Positions 12,602 through 23,664 of a stretch of DNA of 64,000 nt are shown here, piece by piece. A program made the position numbers and the translations under genes. Within the stretch, counting starts at the first letter, position 1. Every line of letters begins with the position of its first letter. The notes beneath the pieces are model-generated. The model was not told where the DNA came from. It did not search any database and saw nothing but the letters and a program-made list of their open reading frames with translations. Source of the stretch: Brachypodium distachyon (taxonomy: Eukaryota > Streptophyta > Magnoliopsida > Poales > Poaceae); contig NC_016134.3 in NCBI RefSeq assembly GCF_000005505.3, positions 8,848,624-8,912,623 of the forward strand, in the 5' to 3' direction.

Positions 12602-13556
12602 GGCGGCCTTCAGCTTGTCCATCTCTTGCTTGATGAAATCCTTGCGCTCCTGTGCTTGCCGCCGAATCTTCTACTTGACGGGGCGGGCGTCCGGACCCAC
12701 CGCGAGCCGATGCTCAATCACCTCCCTAGGGACTCCGGGAAGGTCCAACGGCTCCCAAGTGAACACATCGGCATTCTCTCGAAGGAAGGTGATGAGGGCG
12801 CTTTCCTATTCGGCAGTGAGGTTCGCACCGATGGTGATGGTGCGCTCCTTGTTGCCGGCTTGGAGGGGCAGCTTCTTCACCTTGGCGGCCTCCTCCCGAA
12901 GCTTCGGTCCCTTGAAGGGGCACAAGCTCGAGCCTGCGCTTCCCCCGGCAAGCTCTTGTGGGGTAGCGCGGGCCTTCTTCGTTGCCGGGGCATCGCCCGA
13001 CCATCCGTCGTCTCCGGCAACATCCTCGTCGCCGGCGTCAGCTGCGGCGGCAGCCCTAACGACCTCGCCAACGCACCAGGCCACGTCCTTGAGGTCGCAC
13101 CTGATGGAGAGAACTCCATACACGGACAGCATCTTCATCACGCCATAGGCGCCATGCGTAGCCGCCATGAACTTGAGCAGTGCTGGCCGACCAAGGATCC
13201 CGTTGTAGGGCAACGAGGTGTGCGCTACGTCGAACACTATGTTTTCGGTCCTGAACGCTTCCCGGGACCCGAAGGTCACCAGCAACGTGATGCGCCCCAA
13301 GGGGCGCACGATCCCGGGGTTCACCCCCCGGAACGGGTCGGTGGGCTTCAGCTGCTCCACCGGCAACTGGAGTTTCTGATGTGCAGTTGTCCACCAGTAC
13401 CTTGGTCACCGTCATGTTGCTGATGATCGGTGAGACGACGAAGGGTATTACCCCTGAACCCAGCTGCCGCGCTGGGTGATCGTCAGCGGTGAAGGTGATC
13501 AGCACTGCGACCCCCTCAGCGGCTGTTGCGGCTCCGCGTCCGGCAACAACGCGCAC
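12602..13556 (-). pseudogene. T2 protease and protease-RT linker, active site deleted
   Basis: The minus-strand frame from 13366 matches T3 protease downstream sequence (FRGVNPGIVRPLGRITLLV, LPYNGILGRPAL) and the low-complexity linker before RT. Upstream (13556-13380) the sequence reads VTKVLVDN and then breaks: about 30-40 bases that in T3 encode GAG and the residues after it are missing. The aspartic protease active-site loop is therefore incomplete. Confidence 0.8.
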
Positions 13557-13805
13557 ACGTCGCGGGTGAGGCGCTTCACCGCGGCATGGGATGGGAGAGC
13601 ATAGGCTCCCCCATGGATGCAGGCGACGCCGCGAGACTCCTGGAAGCCAGGCTCGTCACCGCCAGTGCAGTCAAACTCGCGCTGCTCCTCAGCGCGAGCC
13701 CTGTCATGTCCCCGGGAAGGGCGCTCTCTGCCAGTGTGCGGCTGGCCGCATTCCCCCTGTGGTTTGTCTCAGCCGGCAGTGCCGCCAGTAGGCCTCGGCC
13801 CCGCT

Positions 13806-15272
13806 CTAGGGTCGTTCGGACAATCTCGAGAGAGATGCCCGATGTCGCCGCAGTTGAAGCAGGTGCCAGCAGCGCTTGTGGGAACCCTTCTTCTGCGAAC
13901 CCTCGCCAGGGCTCACGGTAGCCTTAGCCGCTAGCTCGGGCGCCAGGCGCCCTTCCTCGGCCATGGCGCATTTGTGCGCCAGGGCGCATAGATCCTGCGT
14001 CGTCTGGATCCAATGCGTGCTCAGCTTCTCGCGCATCTTTGGGTCGCGGACGTTGATGGCGAAGGTGTGGATGATGGCAGCCGCCTCCGCCTCCGGGATA
14101 GAGTAGAAGAGGTTGGAGAAGCGATTGACAAAGCTCCGCAAAATCTCCCCCGGCTTCTGCAAGACAGTGTGTAGCTCCGCCATGGTTCCCGGGCGCTTGT
14201 AGCCGCCTTGGAACGCGCTCACAAACTGTTCGCGCAGGTCCGCCCAATTGGCGATGGACCCGGCGGGCAGGTTGAGCAGCCAGGTTCTCACCGATCCTTT
14301 CAGGACCATCGGGAACCAGTTGGCCCTGACCTTGTCGTCGGTGCCGATGGCGTGCATCCCCAACGTGTAGGTCAGGAGGAAATCCTTGGGGTTCACGGTA
14401 CCATCGTACGTGCCTAGCGCTGGCGCTCGGAACTTGTGGGGCCACATCACCGGGCGCAGCTCGCGCGTGAACGCGGTACAGCCGTCCTCGAGGCCCATGG
14501 GAGCATCTTCTTGCTCCTGCGGGCGCTGGCGCTCCACCTCGTGCCGACGCCGGCGCTCTAGGCACTGGCGCAGATCTTCCTGTTGGCGGGCATTCAAAAT
14601 GCCACGCGCGTCACCCCCTGTGACGGTGGGTGACGAGTCTGAGGACCCCTCCGGGTCCCCGTTTCCTTGGCCTCCCTGCGGGGGAGGGTTCTCCCCCTGT
14701 CGCGAGGCGCGGGGCGCGTCTCCGCGCTCTGGGTTCTGCCCATGGCCGGAGCCTACCGGGACGCCCTCGCCTTGCGGCTGTTGGGCGGCCAGAGCGAGGA
14801 GCGCATCCAACTCCTCGCCCCACGTCTCGTGCGCCGGCGTGCCTTGTTGTGGTTCATACTGCACCACGACCCGTGCGGCGACGATAGCTTCGCCGGTGTT
14901 CGCGCGGGGCCCAACCGATTTCCCGAGCGGCTGCTGTCCGCTCTAGCCCCGGACGCTTCCGGGTACGCGGGATGTGAGCTCATGGTGCCGTTGTTGCTGC
15001 GTGTCCTCGGCCTGCGACTCGACTCGCTGGCCGGTGCAGGCGGCACCATGCCCGCGCGCGCGGCTGGCCCCAACGCTGGGGGCCGCCGGTCCCCTCAGCC
15101 GGTTGTCTGTCGACGGCCGAGGGGGCGGGGGAGGCAGCTGTGATTGCTGCACTCTTGAGGGCTCAGGATTCTCCTGAGCCTCTGACGCGGGTCGCACGTC
15201 ATGCGACCGCGTGTGTGCCGCTGGGGCCTCACGCGTGTCTATCCGAGGATCGCCAGCCCGCTTGGGGGGCAT
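13806..15272 (-). pseudogene. T2 gag, near full length but frameshifted
   Basis: The predicted start is the ATG at 15272 (MPPKR...), shared with T3 (34882). The N-terminal arm is proline/arginine-rich. The capsid-type domain lies in a 353-codon frame (14867-13806) with FRAPALGTYDGTVNPKDFL and WADLREQFVSAFQGGYKRPG, the best preserved gag of the three Tat copies here. A frameshift separates the N-terminal arm from the capsid, and a deletion of about 200 bases removes part of the region before the CCHC knuckle (near 13875). Confidence 0.85.
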
Positions 15273-15359
15273 GGCGGTCAGCTCCGTCGGCGAAGAGGAC
15301 GAGGCCCACGGCGGTGCAGATGCTGCTGCCGGCGGTCACTGGCGAGCTCTCCTCTCGCG

Positions 15360-15378
15360 CCCCCTACCTGGCGCGCCA
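15360..15378 (-). other. T2 primer-binding site
   Basis: TGGCGCGCCAGGTAGGGGG on the minus strand, two bases after the LTR end; identical to the T1 site. Confidence 0.75.
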
Positions 15379-15380
15379 GA

Positions 15381-16233
15381 TGTCGTCGCACGGGGCTCCG
15401 TCACCGGGGACGTGCTGACACACCCCCTTTTAGGTTCGGCAGGGGCGTCGGGGATCGCTCCGGCGATCGCCGGCATGGCCGATGGCGTATGCGAACTGCA
15501 AAGTAAGGTACCCATGATGCATGCAAGCTAAGGACACATGCACACACGTTTTTACCCAGGTTCGGGCCACCCGGAGGAGTAAAACCCTACGTCCTGCTTG
15601 TCTGAGCTGGTATTATCACAAAACCAAGTGTTTACAGGTTGTCGGGGAGGGTTCCTGGGTACTCTCTCTCTTCTGAATGACCAAAAAACCAACCCTTTGA
15701 CCGTTGGCGGGGGTCCTCCTTTTATAGCCAAGGAGATGCCACAGGTGCCACGATGCACGGATTACAAGTGGCGAGCAGGGAGACAGGGCAACTCCCCTTC
15801 GGTGCGCTGGGGGAATGCATGAGTGCCAACTCCTCAGCTAGGAACCTAAGGCCTAGCTCTGGACAGCCACTGTTCACTCGACTGGACGGGTAACTTCCCT
15901 CTTGTCGGTCCATTAAATGCGCCGGGTGCTTCACTCCTTGCCTTGGCAGAACTGCGCGCGGATTGCCTGACGCGCGCCCACGTGGGCGCCGCTACTCTGC
16001 CTGCTGGGGCCCGCCCTCACGACGGGAGCCTTCGCCCGGGAACCCCCTCCCGGCAAGTGACTTCCCGGGAGGTGGCCAGGTGGGAATATTCCCCAAAGCC
16101 CCGCTAGCCCTTCCGGGCTGGGGCTAGCCGGGTAGCACGCTAACTGCTTCCCGGGGTGATGCCTTCCCGGGAACTCGGTGATGCGACCCACGCGTCGCGC
16201 GACGGTGGTACCCCGGGTGCCACTGGTGCGACA
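15381..16233 (-). repeat. T2 5' LTR (853 bp)
   Basis: Termini match T1 and T3 (tgtcgtcg at 15381, ggtgcgaca at 16233), but the interior is clearly more diverged and shorter, so T2 is a different subfamily from T1/T3. A TATA-like motif (rc of ccttttata, about 15718-15726) is conserved. Confidence 0.9.
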
Positions 16234-18487
16234 CATTTCCAGTCTGGTACTGGCAATGGTCGTAGTAATCCAGCTGGCTTTTGATGTTCAGCCTTGACTC
16301 TGCTACAAACATCACACAAATCCATGTACATCTTTGTATTACCGGGGTGGATTGAGTATGGTGAATCATGAGCTTCCTGTAGTGTTAGCTTTCTGATTTC
16401 AGGGTCCTGTGGTACACAAATACACTTCTCAAACCATATGGTACCTTGGTCATCCTCAACGAATCCTTTTGCCTTTTCGACAGCCATATTATCTTTTATC
16501 GTCCTAATTTCTGAGTCTTCTTTCTGGGCTTCTCTAATTCTGTCCAACAGAGTGGGTTGTACTTCCATGTTGGCTAAGCAACCTTCCAGGACTATCTCCA
16601 ATCTGAGGTCCTTGAATTGCTCACACAATTCAGCGAGTAATTCTCCGGCTGTAAGTCCATTAACGTAGCCCTTGCGGCTCAAAGCGTCGGCTACTACATT
16701 AGCCTTGCCTGGATGGTATTGCAGATTCAAATTATAATCCTTGATTAACTCTAACCATCTTCTTTGTCTCAAGTTCAATTCCTTCTGGGTGAATATATAT
16801 ACTTCAAGCTCTTGTGATCGGTGAATAGTTCACAATGTTTTCCCATGAGATAGTGCCTCCAAGTCTTGAGTGCGTGCACCACAGATGCTAGTTCCAAATC
16901 ATGTGTGGGGTAATCCTTTCATGATTCTTAAGTTGTCGTGAGGCGTATGCTACGACTCTTCCTCCTTGCATCAAAACACATCCCAATCCTAGGCGCGAAG
17001 CGTCACAGTAAACTTGGAAATTTTCCAGTAGGTCGGGCAAAACGAGGATGGGTGCTGATACTAGCCTCTTCTTCAAATCTTGAAAACTTTCTTCACACTT
17101 ATTAGTCCATTCAAATTTCTTCTCCTTCTTCAAAAGTCCTAAGAAGCTGCGAACATCTCCGACGTTCTTAGGGGCTTCCCATTCAGTCACCGCTGCTACT
17201 TTAGCAGGATCAACGGCAACACCGTCTCCTGACACAATGTGTCCCAAGAATCCTACTTCGGACAACCAAAATTCACACTTGCTGAATTTTGCATAAAACT
17301 TGTGCTCTCTAAGCTTTTCCATGATCAGACACAAATGTTCTTCATGCTCTTCTTTGCTCTTTGAGTAGATCAAAATGTCGTCGATGAACACTACGACAAA
17401 CTTATCCAAATATTCCATGAATACCTTGTTCATCATATTCATGAAGTATGCCGGGGCATTGGTTAATCCAAAAGGCCACTGTGTACTCATACAGGCCATA
17501 CCTAGTGGTAAATTCTGTCTTGGGTATATCCACTTCTTCGATCTTTAACTGAAAATATCCCGATCGAAGATCGATCTTGGAGAAAACACAGGCTCCTTTC
17601 AATCGATCAAATAGATCATTGATTATGGGTAGTGGGTACTTGTTCTTTATCGTCACCTCATTTAGTGATCGATAGTCTATGCACATCCTTTGGCTCTTGT
17701 CTTTCTTTTCCACAAATAGGACAGGTACTCCCCATGGTGATGAGCTAGGGCGAATAAATCCTTTGGCCAACTGTTCTGCAAGTTGCTTCTTCAGTTTTTT
17801 CAATTCATCTACAGCCATCTTATACGGTCTCTTGGCTATAGGTCCACTTCCAGGCAATAACTCAATAAGAAATTCCACATCACAGTCCGGTGGCATGCCT
17901 GGTAATTCCTTTGGAAACACATCCGGATATTCCTTCACTATCGATACATCCTCTAGGCTAACCCCCTTAAGAGAATTTACCTTGGGTAACTCAAGCTCAT
18001 AGGTTGACTTGAAGCGGATTCGTTTCTTCTCCGGGGTTGTGAGTGTAATTGTCCTCTTGACACAATCTATGAGTTCTTCATACTTGGCTAGCCAATCCAT
18101 TCCTAGGATCACATCCAAGCCTTTGGATCCTAACACTATCAGGTCTGTGGGGAAGTTGTGTTTTCCAATTTCTAGTGTTAGCATTCGGCATTCATAGGCC
18201 GTTATCATCTCTCCCCCAGGTGACTTCACCTTCATAGGGTTCACTAAGGTGCTAGTGGGTAACCCATTCTTATGCACAAAATTCCTTGAGATAAAAGAAT
18301 GCGATGCACCGGTATCAAACAGTACGAGTGCTTCAAAAGAATTTAGACGGAAGGTGCCTTTTACGATACCTTGCTCCTCCGTGATTTCCACCACGTTGAC
18401 GTGGTTCACGTTGCCCTTCTGGAATGGGTTAGGCTTTGCTCCCGCTTCGTTGAACTTCTCAGGACAATCGTTGGAGTAGTGCCCCAT
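16234..18487 (-). pseudogene. M pol (protease, RT, RNase H, partial integrase), multiply broken
   Basis: From 18487 the frame gives the second half of the CCHC knuckle (GHYSNDC), protease DTGASHSF and RT up to YTVAFW, where 2 bases are missing relative to E1 (about 17482) and the frame shifts. RT continues with FIDDIL (about 17385). A 63-base in-frame deletion after SFLGL (about 17145) removes 21 residues. A 2-base TA gain in an AT run (about 16795) shifts RNase H. A 57-base in-frame deletion in the integrase (about 16320) removes the segment between the HH and CC pairs of the zinc finger. T2 cuts the frame after LPVPDWK. Confidence 0.9.
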
Positions 18488-18505
18488 CTTGTGACACTTA
18501 AAGCA

Positions 18506-19372
18506 CTACACTTGGCTCAGATCCCTGCCAGTGGTGCGATTCTGCCCTGGGTTGCCTCCATTGTTCTGGCCATTGCCCTTGTTGTTGTTGATCCTTGGAT
18601 GCTGGTGCTGGTGGTTCGGGCTGCCATTACCTCCCTGGTGGTGGTGGTGTACTTGACCTCCATGGCGGTGATGGTGTCCATTCCCTCCATGGTGACTCTG
18701 ATGATTTCCCCCATGCTTAACCATCGAGGAGCTGCCACTACCCTCGTACGAGGTGCGCGACTTCTGGTGTGGACCAGCGTGGTTATTGCCATGGTGAGGC
18801 CTCTTCCTCCGGTTTTCCATCTGATTCTGCTTGTTTTCAAGAATGATGGCTTTGTCCATGAGGGACTGGTAGGTCGGGATGTAAACAACTACCAGTTGAA
18901 CGGCGAGTTCGTCGTTCAAGCCATCCAGAAACCTTTTCCGGTGTTTTGCATCAGTGTTGACGTCGTCCGGGGCATAGTGTGACAACTTGTTGAAAACCTC
19001 AATGTATTCTGACACGGTCCTGTTCTCTTGCCTCAGTTTGTGGAATTCCCTCTTCTTTAAGCTCAGCACGCCCGCAGAGATGTGGGCGGTGCAGAAGGCA
19101 TCTTGGAACATTTGCCATGTTACCTCCTCCATGGGGGTGGTAATCTGATAGGTCTCCCACCAAGCTGCGGCAGGTCCCTCAAGCAGGTGAGCAGCAAACC
19201 TCACCTTGTCGGCTTCAGTGCAGCCCACGGTCACTAGGCATTTGCTCACAAAACGGAGCCAATCATCAGCCACAATTGGTTCCGAGGAGCTGGTGAAAGT
19301 AGGTGGGCACAGTCTCAGGAATCTGGTCAACATATCCAACTGAGGAGGTGGGTTGGGGTTCTGGTTGTTGTG

Positions 19373-19403
<31 letters not shown>

Positions 19404-19543
19404 GGGTTGTTGTTCATCTGCTGAGTCAAAGCCTGCAGAATCTGAGTCTGTGCAGCCAGCAGTTGCTACATAGTGGCAGCATTATTGTCCGGTCCCTCCT
19501 CATTGTTGTCAGCGGAGCGGCGGGTTTCACGTCTCGACGGCAT
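18506..19543 (-). pseudogene. M gag with two in-frame stops
   Basis: The ATG at 19543 opens MPSRRETRRS; after 25 codons an in-frame TAG (19466-19468) occurs. The frame then runs through an asparagine run, a retrotransposon gag (capsid) domain (LTRFLRLCPPTFTSS, WWETYQIT, EYIEVFNKLS) and a His/Gly/Asn-rich tail, to a TAG (18506-18508) just before the CCHC knuckle. The same frame continues into pol at 18487, so gag and pol were originally a single frame. The E1 counterpart of the second stop is a glutamine codon. Confidence 0.88.
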
Positions 19544-19875
19544 CTGTTTTGGGACAGCATAGATGAGGATAAAAGACAAGACAGGGTCTAAAGAAAACTA
19601 AGCCTCACAACACAGGCAATACAACAATACAAACAACAAGTATCACAAGCATAACAATTTAATCATGTACAAGACAGGTATAAAGCAAGCAAAAGCATTC
19701 ACTAAGATTTAACATCCAAAGCAAATAGTTCACAAGGCATACCAGCCTAAAGCACGAGTAAAAGTTGCAAGTAAACACACGAATCTACATTGCCATACCA
19801 CAACGACGGCATGGTCAATGACTAACACGATAACGATATAGTAACATAAATAGTTTGGCGGCCTCCAAGCTGAAG

Positions 19876-20742
19876 CTAAGGAAGTGAAAGGAAGTTGGCG
19901 TTTCCGGAGTTCCTCGCCCTGGAACGGGTGCGGGTGGCAGGTGTGTCCATCGCCTGCGCCTCCTGAGGTTCCTCCTCCTGTGGCTCCATCTCCTCGTCCT
20001 GAGGGGGTGGTGGAGCTTGTGCTGGTGCAGGGGCAGGTGTAGGTGTGGTTGCTGGAACAAGGTTGGCGTTGTTGGCCTGGGCTTGGAGCTGATCATACTT
20101 GAGCTGCAGGAGGTCCTTCTCGTACATAATCTGCTCCAGGATCTCATGCATGTTCAGGATGACATCTCCCCTGCGGTTCACCTCAGATAGTTTCTGCGCC
20201 AATTGTCCTTGGAGTATCCCCACCTGGTCTTCAGCTATGTCCGCTCGGGTCATCTCGTTGTAGAGACACTTCCCCATGTCCACCATGTTCTGCTCCAAAG
20301 CTTGAAACTAAACATCCTCCATGTGCGGGTCATCGCCTAGGATTTCTGGTCCCAAGGCATTTCCGCCAACAACTCATCTCCCGAAGCTACGGAAGACGGA
20401 GTCCTCAGGCAGGTCGTCATGGTACACCTCGCACACACAAGCAATCACGTGCTGCATGGCGAACTGGAGTCCCAGCTTGTAGTCGGGGTAGCGCACGAAG
20501 TAGGTGATGTCGGGCGTCAATGGAACAACAGCTCATCCTTTGATCTCGGTGTCGATCTCCCAGCGGCGTGTTCCTCCCTGGGATCCCACCGGTTCAGCAC
20601 ATCCTCGGAAGCAGGGTGCTGCCAGGTTTAGCGTCTTGCACAGAGAGGCCAACTGTCTCCCAAACGGGATGTCATCGTCAACTGTTGGGTAGTGGACATG
20701 AGTGTAGGGGCGTTCGTCTCCGAAGTTTGGTGGGCTGTTCAT
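19876..20742 (-). pseudogene. M extra ORF upstream of gag, with three in-frame stops
   Basis: An ATG at 20742 opens a 288-codon frame ending at 19876, between the PBS/leader and gag. Three premature stops interrupt it: TGA 20533-20535, TGA 20374-20376 and TAG 20308-20310. The readable protein begins MNSPPNFGDERPYTHVHYPT, has a helical Gln/Leu-rich middle (VGILQGQLAQKLSEV, DLLQLKYDQLQAQ) that looks coiled-coil, then a Pro/Ala and acidic tail. That the frame stays coherent through three point stops suggests a real ancestral protein. I do not recognise a domain. An extra ORF before gag has been reported in some grass gypsy elements, to my recollection, but its function is not known to me. Confidence 0.7.
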
Positions 20743-21124
20743 CTACAAGATTTATGGTGGAAGGAAAGAATCAGTCACATGATCAAGTGGGTAAATGCAC
20801 AATGTAACAATGACAATATGAGGTGTATAGTATGCAAACATGACGAATAACTGCAATAGTGGAAAGTATGACAGTGTATTATGAGAAGTGTATATAGATG
20901 CATATAAAATCTAAAGATGCAAGTGGATGAATAATCTTGCAGGTGTGGATAGAGTAAAAACACAAGTAGCAAATATGCATTGAACAATCGTATGATTGCA
21001 AGTGTATATGAATATGTATGTAACCCAGTATGCAAATTTAAAGTCGTATGAAATGCATAGAACAATCCTATGGTCTCCTTTGGTCTAATCTATGCTAGGG
21101 TCACGTTCCTACAGGCAACACAAA
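20743..21124 (-). other. M untranslated leader
   Basis: About 380 AT-rich bases between the PBS and the extra ORF. The base run immediately before the ATG (rc ttgtag) could be a splice acceptor. No coding signal was seen. Confidence 0.5.
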
Positions 21125-21140
21125 CCTGGCTCTGATACCA
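21125..21140 (-). other. M primer-binding site (initiator Met tRNA type)
   Basis: TGGTATCAGAGCCAGG on the minus strand starts two bases after the LTR end. It is the usual plant PBS complementary to the 3' end of initiator methionine tRNA and fixes the inner border of the 5' LTR. Confidence 0.92.
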
Positions 21141-21142
21141 TC

Positions 21143-21989
21143 TGAACCCGTACACGGGTTCGATCTCTGTGCTTTAGTGCTAGTCCCTGGATCGACTCAC
21201 TAGCACACACAGTTTCAAGATGTAATATCATAGAACAAAGGTCTCGATATTACAACGTATCATCGAGAATTTAAAAGTATTTACAACTCGCATAACCCCA
21301 TGTGTTAGCTGGAATAAAACAATTGTTTTGCAACAGAAAGCGAAAGATACAAGGGCTACATCAACACCACGGTGAGAGTGTGTTGGAATATAGGCCCGTA
21401 ACCCAAACAAGCAGTACGCACATCTTATTCGTCGTCGGAGCTTCCTGCATCATTAAACGATGCAGGCACTAGGGTCAGTACATTGAATGTATTGGCAAGA
21501 TTCACCAGGAGATATATCAGAACCTACCAAGTATATGCATAATGTGGCAAAGTGGGGTCCAAGGTTATTTGCATAAAAGCTTTGTTATTTAATCCTATCT
21601 TTTAAACAAATAGATTTTATCACTATTGGACATGGGGTAGACACACCCATGCTCCTATTAAACTAAGGACATTGAGTAGACACATCAATGCTCCTAAAAG
21701 CCAAGTTCAAACCATTCATTTTATTAAGAAATTAGAATGAGTGAGACTTTCCTTACAGCTCCACATCTAGTTGCTCAAATTGTCCAATGTCGGGGACACG
21801 GCTAAGTACTTAGTTTTGACGCTCTCGAGACTTTGTACACATTCCACACAAGAAACCGACGTGTTAATCCCTTGCTGTCCTCAGGGTAGAGTAGCAACGG
21901 AATCGATTACGAGATTTTCAGACGTAATTCCCTAAACCACGAGAGAATCACGCTCCCCCTACACAGTTACCTTAGTACAATTCCTCGGG
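21143..21989 (-). repeat. M 5' LTR, inner part
   Basis: The last 847 bases of the M LTR, ending CGTGTACGGGTTCA on the minus strand. This end differs from the TCGCTTCA end of E1, S1 and S2. The sequence breaks at 21989 after TCGGG, where S2 starts, and resumes at 38773. Confidence 0.9.
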
Positions 21990-22258
21990 TGTAACATCCC
22001 AAAAAATTCAAACTTTTACATGAGCATTGCATCCATAAGCATCATGCCACAATTGCATTTTTGAATTCAAATTTTGAATCTCAAAAGGCTTAAAAAGATT
22101 TTATTTCAATTTAAACCCTAGGGTTTACACCCATTTGAGCTTTGAATCTTCAAACCAATAAGGTTTATTTATAAAATAAGTTTATTGTATAAATGAGCTA
22201 TCCCATATTTTTTGGATAATTATTTGGAGTTGAAAAAGTATTTTATTTAAATAGTTAT
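21990..22258 (+). repeat. S2 solo Tekay LTR, left part
   Basis: Starts TGTAACATCCC directly after the TCGGG target site and ends at GTTAT (22254-22258), the T3 target site. The LTR continues at 35754. No PBS, PPT or internal domain accompanies it, so it is a solo LTR left by recombination. Confidence 0.92.
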
Positions 22259-23258
22259 TGTCGTCGCTCGGTGCTCCGACACCGGGGGTGTGCGGCCACG
22301 ACCCCCTTTTAGGTTCGGTAGGGGCGTCTGGGGCGGAGACCCGGTGATCGCCGGCACGGCCGATGAGGCCCTACGGGGCCGGCGAGACGAAGTGCTAGGG
22401 GTACGCGCTAGTCCAAGAAAAGATGCACGCACGTTTTTTACCCAGGTTCGGGCCACCCGGAGGTGTAAAACCCTACGTCCTGCCTGTCTGAGTTGATATT
22501 GATTACCGATCAAATGTTTACAAGTTGTCGGGCAAGCTCCCGGGCTTGCTCTCAGTGACTAAGTGCTCCTCACTGCTCTCTGCTGCTGTCTACTGGAGCC
22601 CAAATAAGCTCCCGCCGAGCCAGATTGAGTGAACTTACTGAACTGAGCCACCGGAAAAATATCCAACCCCCTGACCGTTGGCATGGGTCCTCCTTTTATA
22701 CTCAAGGGGATGCCATAGGTGGCACGGTGCATGGGCTACAAGTGTCCAACGGGGAGGCACACAACTCCCCCCGGTGAGCTGGTGGCGTGCATGGGTGCCA
22801 CCTCCGCTACTAGGGGCCTAAGACCCTAGGGTAGGATCAGACAACCACTGTTATTTTGATCGGACGGGTAACTACTCGTCGGTCGGCTCGTTTACTGAGC
22901 CGTGCGCCTTACCCCTTGCCTTGGTGGGACTGCGCGTCCCGCGACCGCCATGCGCCCGCGTGGCGCTGTCCACTGGGCCCCACGACCGAGGCGGGGGCAC
23001 GCGCCCGGGAACCCCCAGTCCCAACAAGTCAAACCCGGAAAGCACCCGGGCCCAACGCACCCGGGAACCCCCTCCCGGGAAGCCGCTTCCCGGGAGGTGC
23101 CCAGGCGGGAATATTCCCCGAAGCCCTGCTAGCCCCTTTCGGACTGGTAGCTTGCCGGGGAGCTCATAGACGCTCCCCGGGATGAGACCTTTCGGGAACC
23201 CGGGAACGGGGCCCAAGCGTCGCGCAGCGGTGGTACCCCGGGTGCCACTGGTGCGACA
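22259..23258 (-). repeat. T3 3' LTR (1000 bp)
   Basis: Termini tgtcgtcg (22259) and ggtgcgaca (23258). A TATA-like motif (rc of ccttttatac, about 22691-22700) is conserved with the T1 and T2 LTRs. It is intact compared with the shortened 5' LTR. Confidence 0.95.
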
Positions 23259-23270
23259 GTAGCCCCCGGG
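23259..23270 (-). other. T3 polypurine tract
   Basis: Minus-strand cgcccgggggctac lies directly before the LTR start TGTCGC. The G-rich run next to the 3' LTR is the expected plus-strand priming site. Confidence 0.75.
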
Positions 23271-23664
23271 CGTGGGCCGGCATCATCTGTTCCCGGAAGG
23301 GTCTCCCCCTGGTCGGTTGCCGGGCTACGCCCTTAACTGACGCGTCGGCCCCGATCAGTCGCGGGCCCGCGTCCCTTCGCTGCCCCGTGTACAGCGCCGT
23401 TACAAGCGGAGCAGTGGACACGCGATCTCCGCCCTAACTCCCCCCCACCTAAATAGGGTAGTTAAGGCCACTCCGCGCATTGCTCCCAGTGATTAGGAGT
23501 TATCCCCGCGCACCCGTAGGGTACGGAACCGGCCGTTACCAAACGGCCCGGCGTCATAAAGCCTCTACTGTTGCCAATAGGGGAACAACACTCTGCCCTT
23601 TCGCCTCCATCCTATTCCACATCTCGCAACCCTGCACTCCTGCTAGCTTCCGCCCTTGCTTTCC

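Larger units (their letters stand above)
10238..16233 (-). mobile_element. T2: Ty3/gypsy Tat-type element with nested S1 and T1
   Basis: A minus-strand element with a 5' LTR (15381-16233), PBS, gag, protease, RT and RNase H. It is inserted into the integrase of M: M sequence resumes at 16234 with the probable TSD base run cattt. Solo LTR S1 (11709-12601) interrupts its RT region with a perfect TSD. T1 interrupts its RNase H region at 10237/10238, so the 3' part of T2 lies left of the window. Confidence 0.9.
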
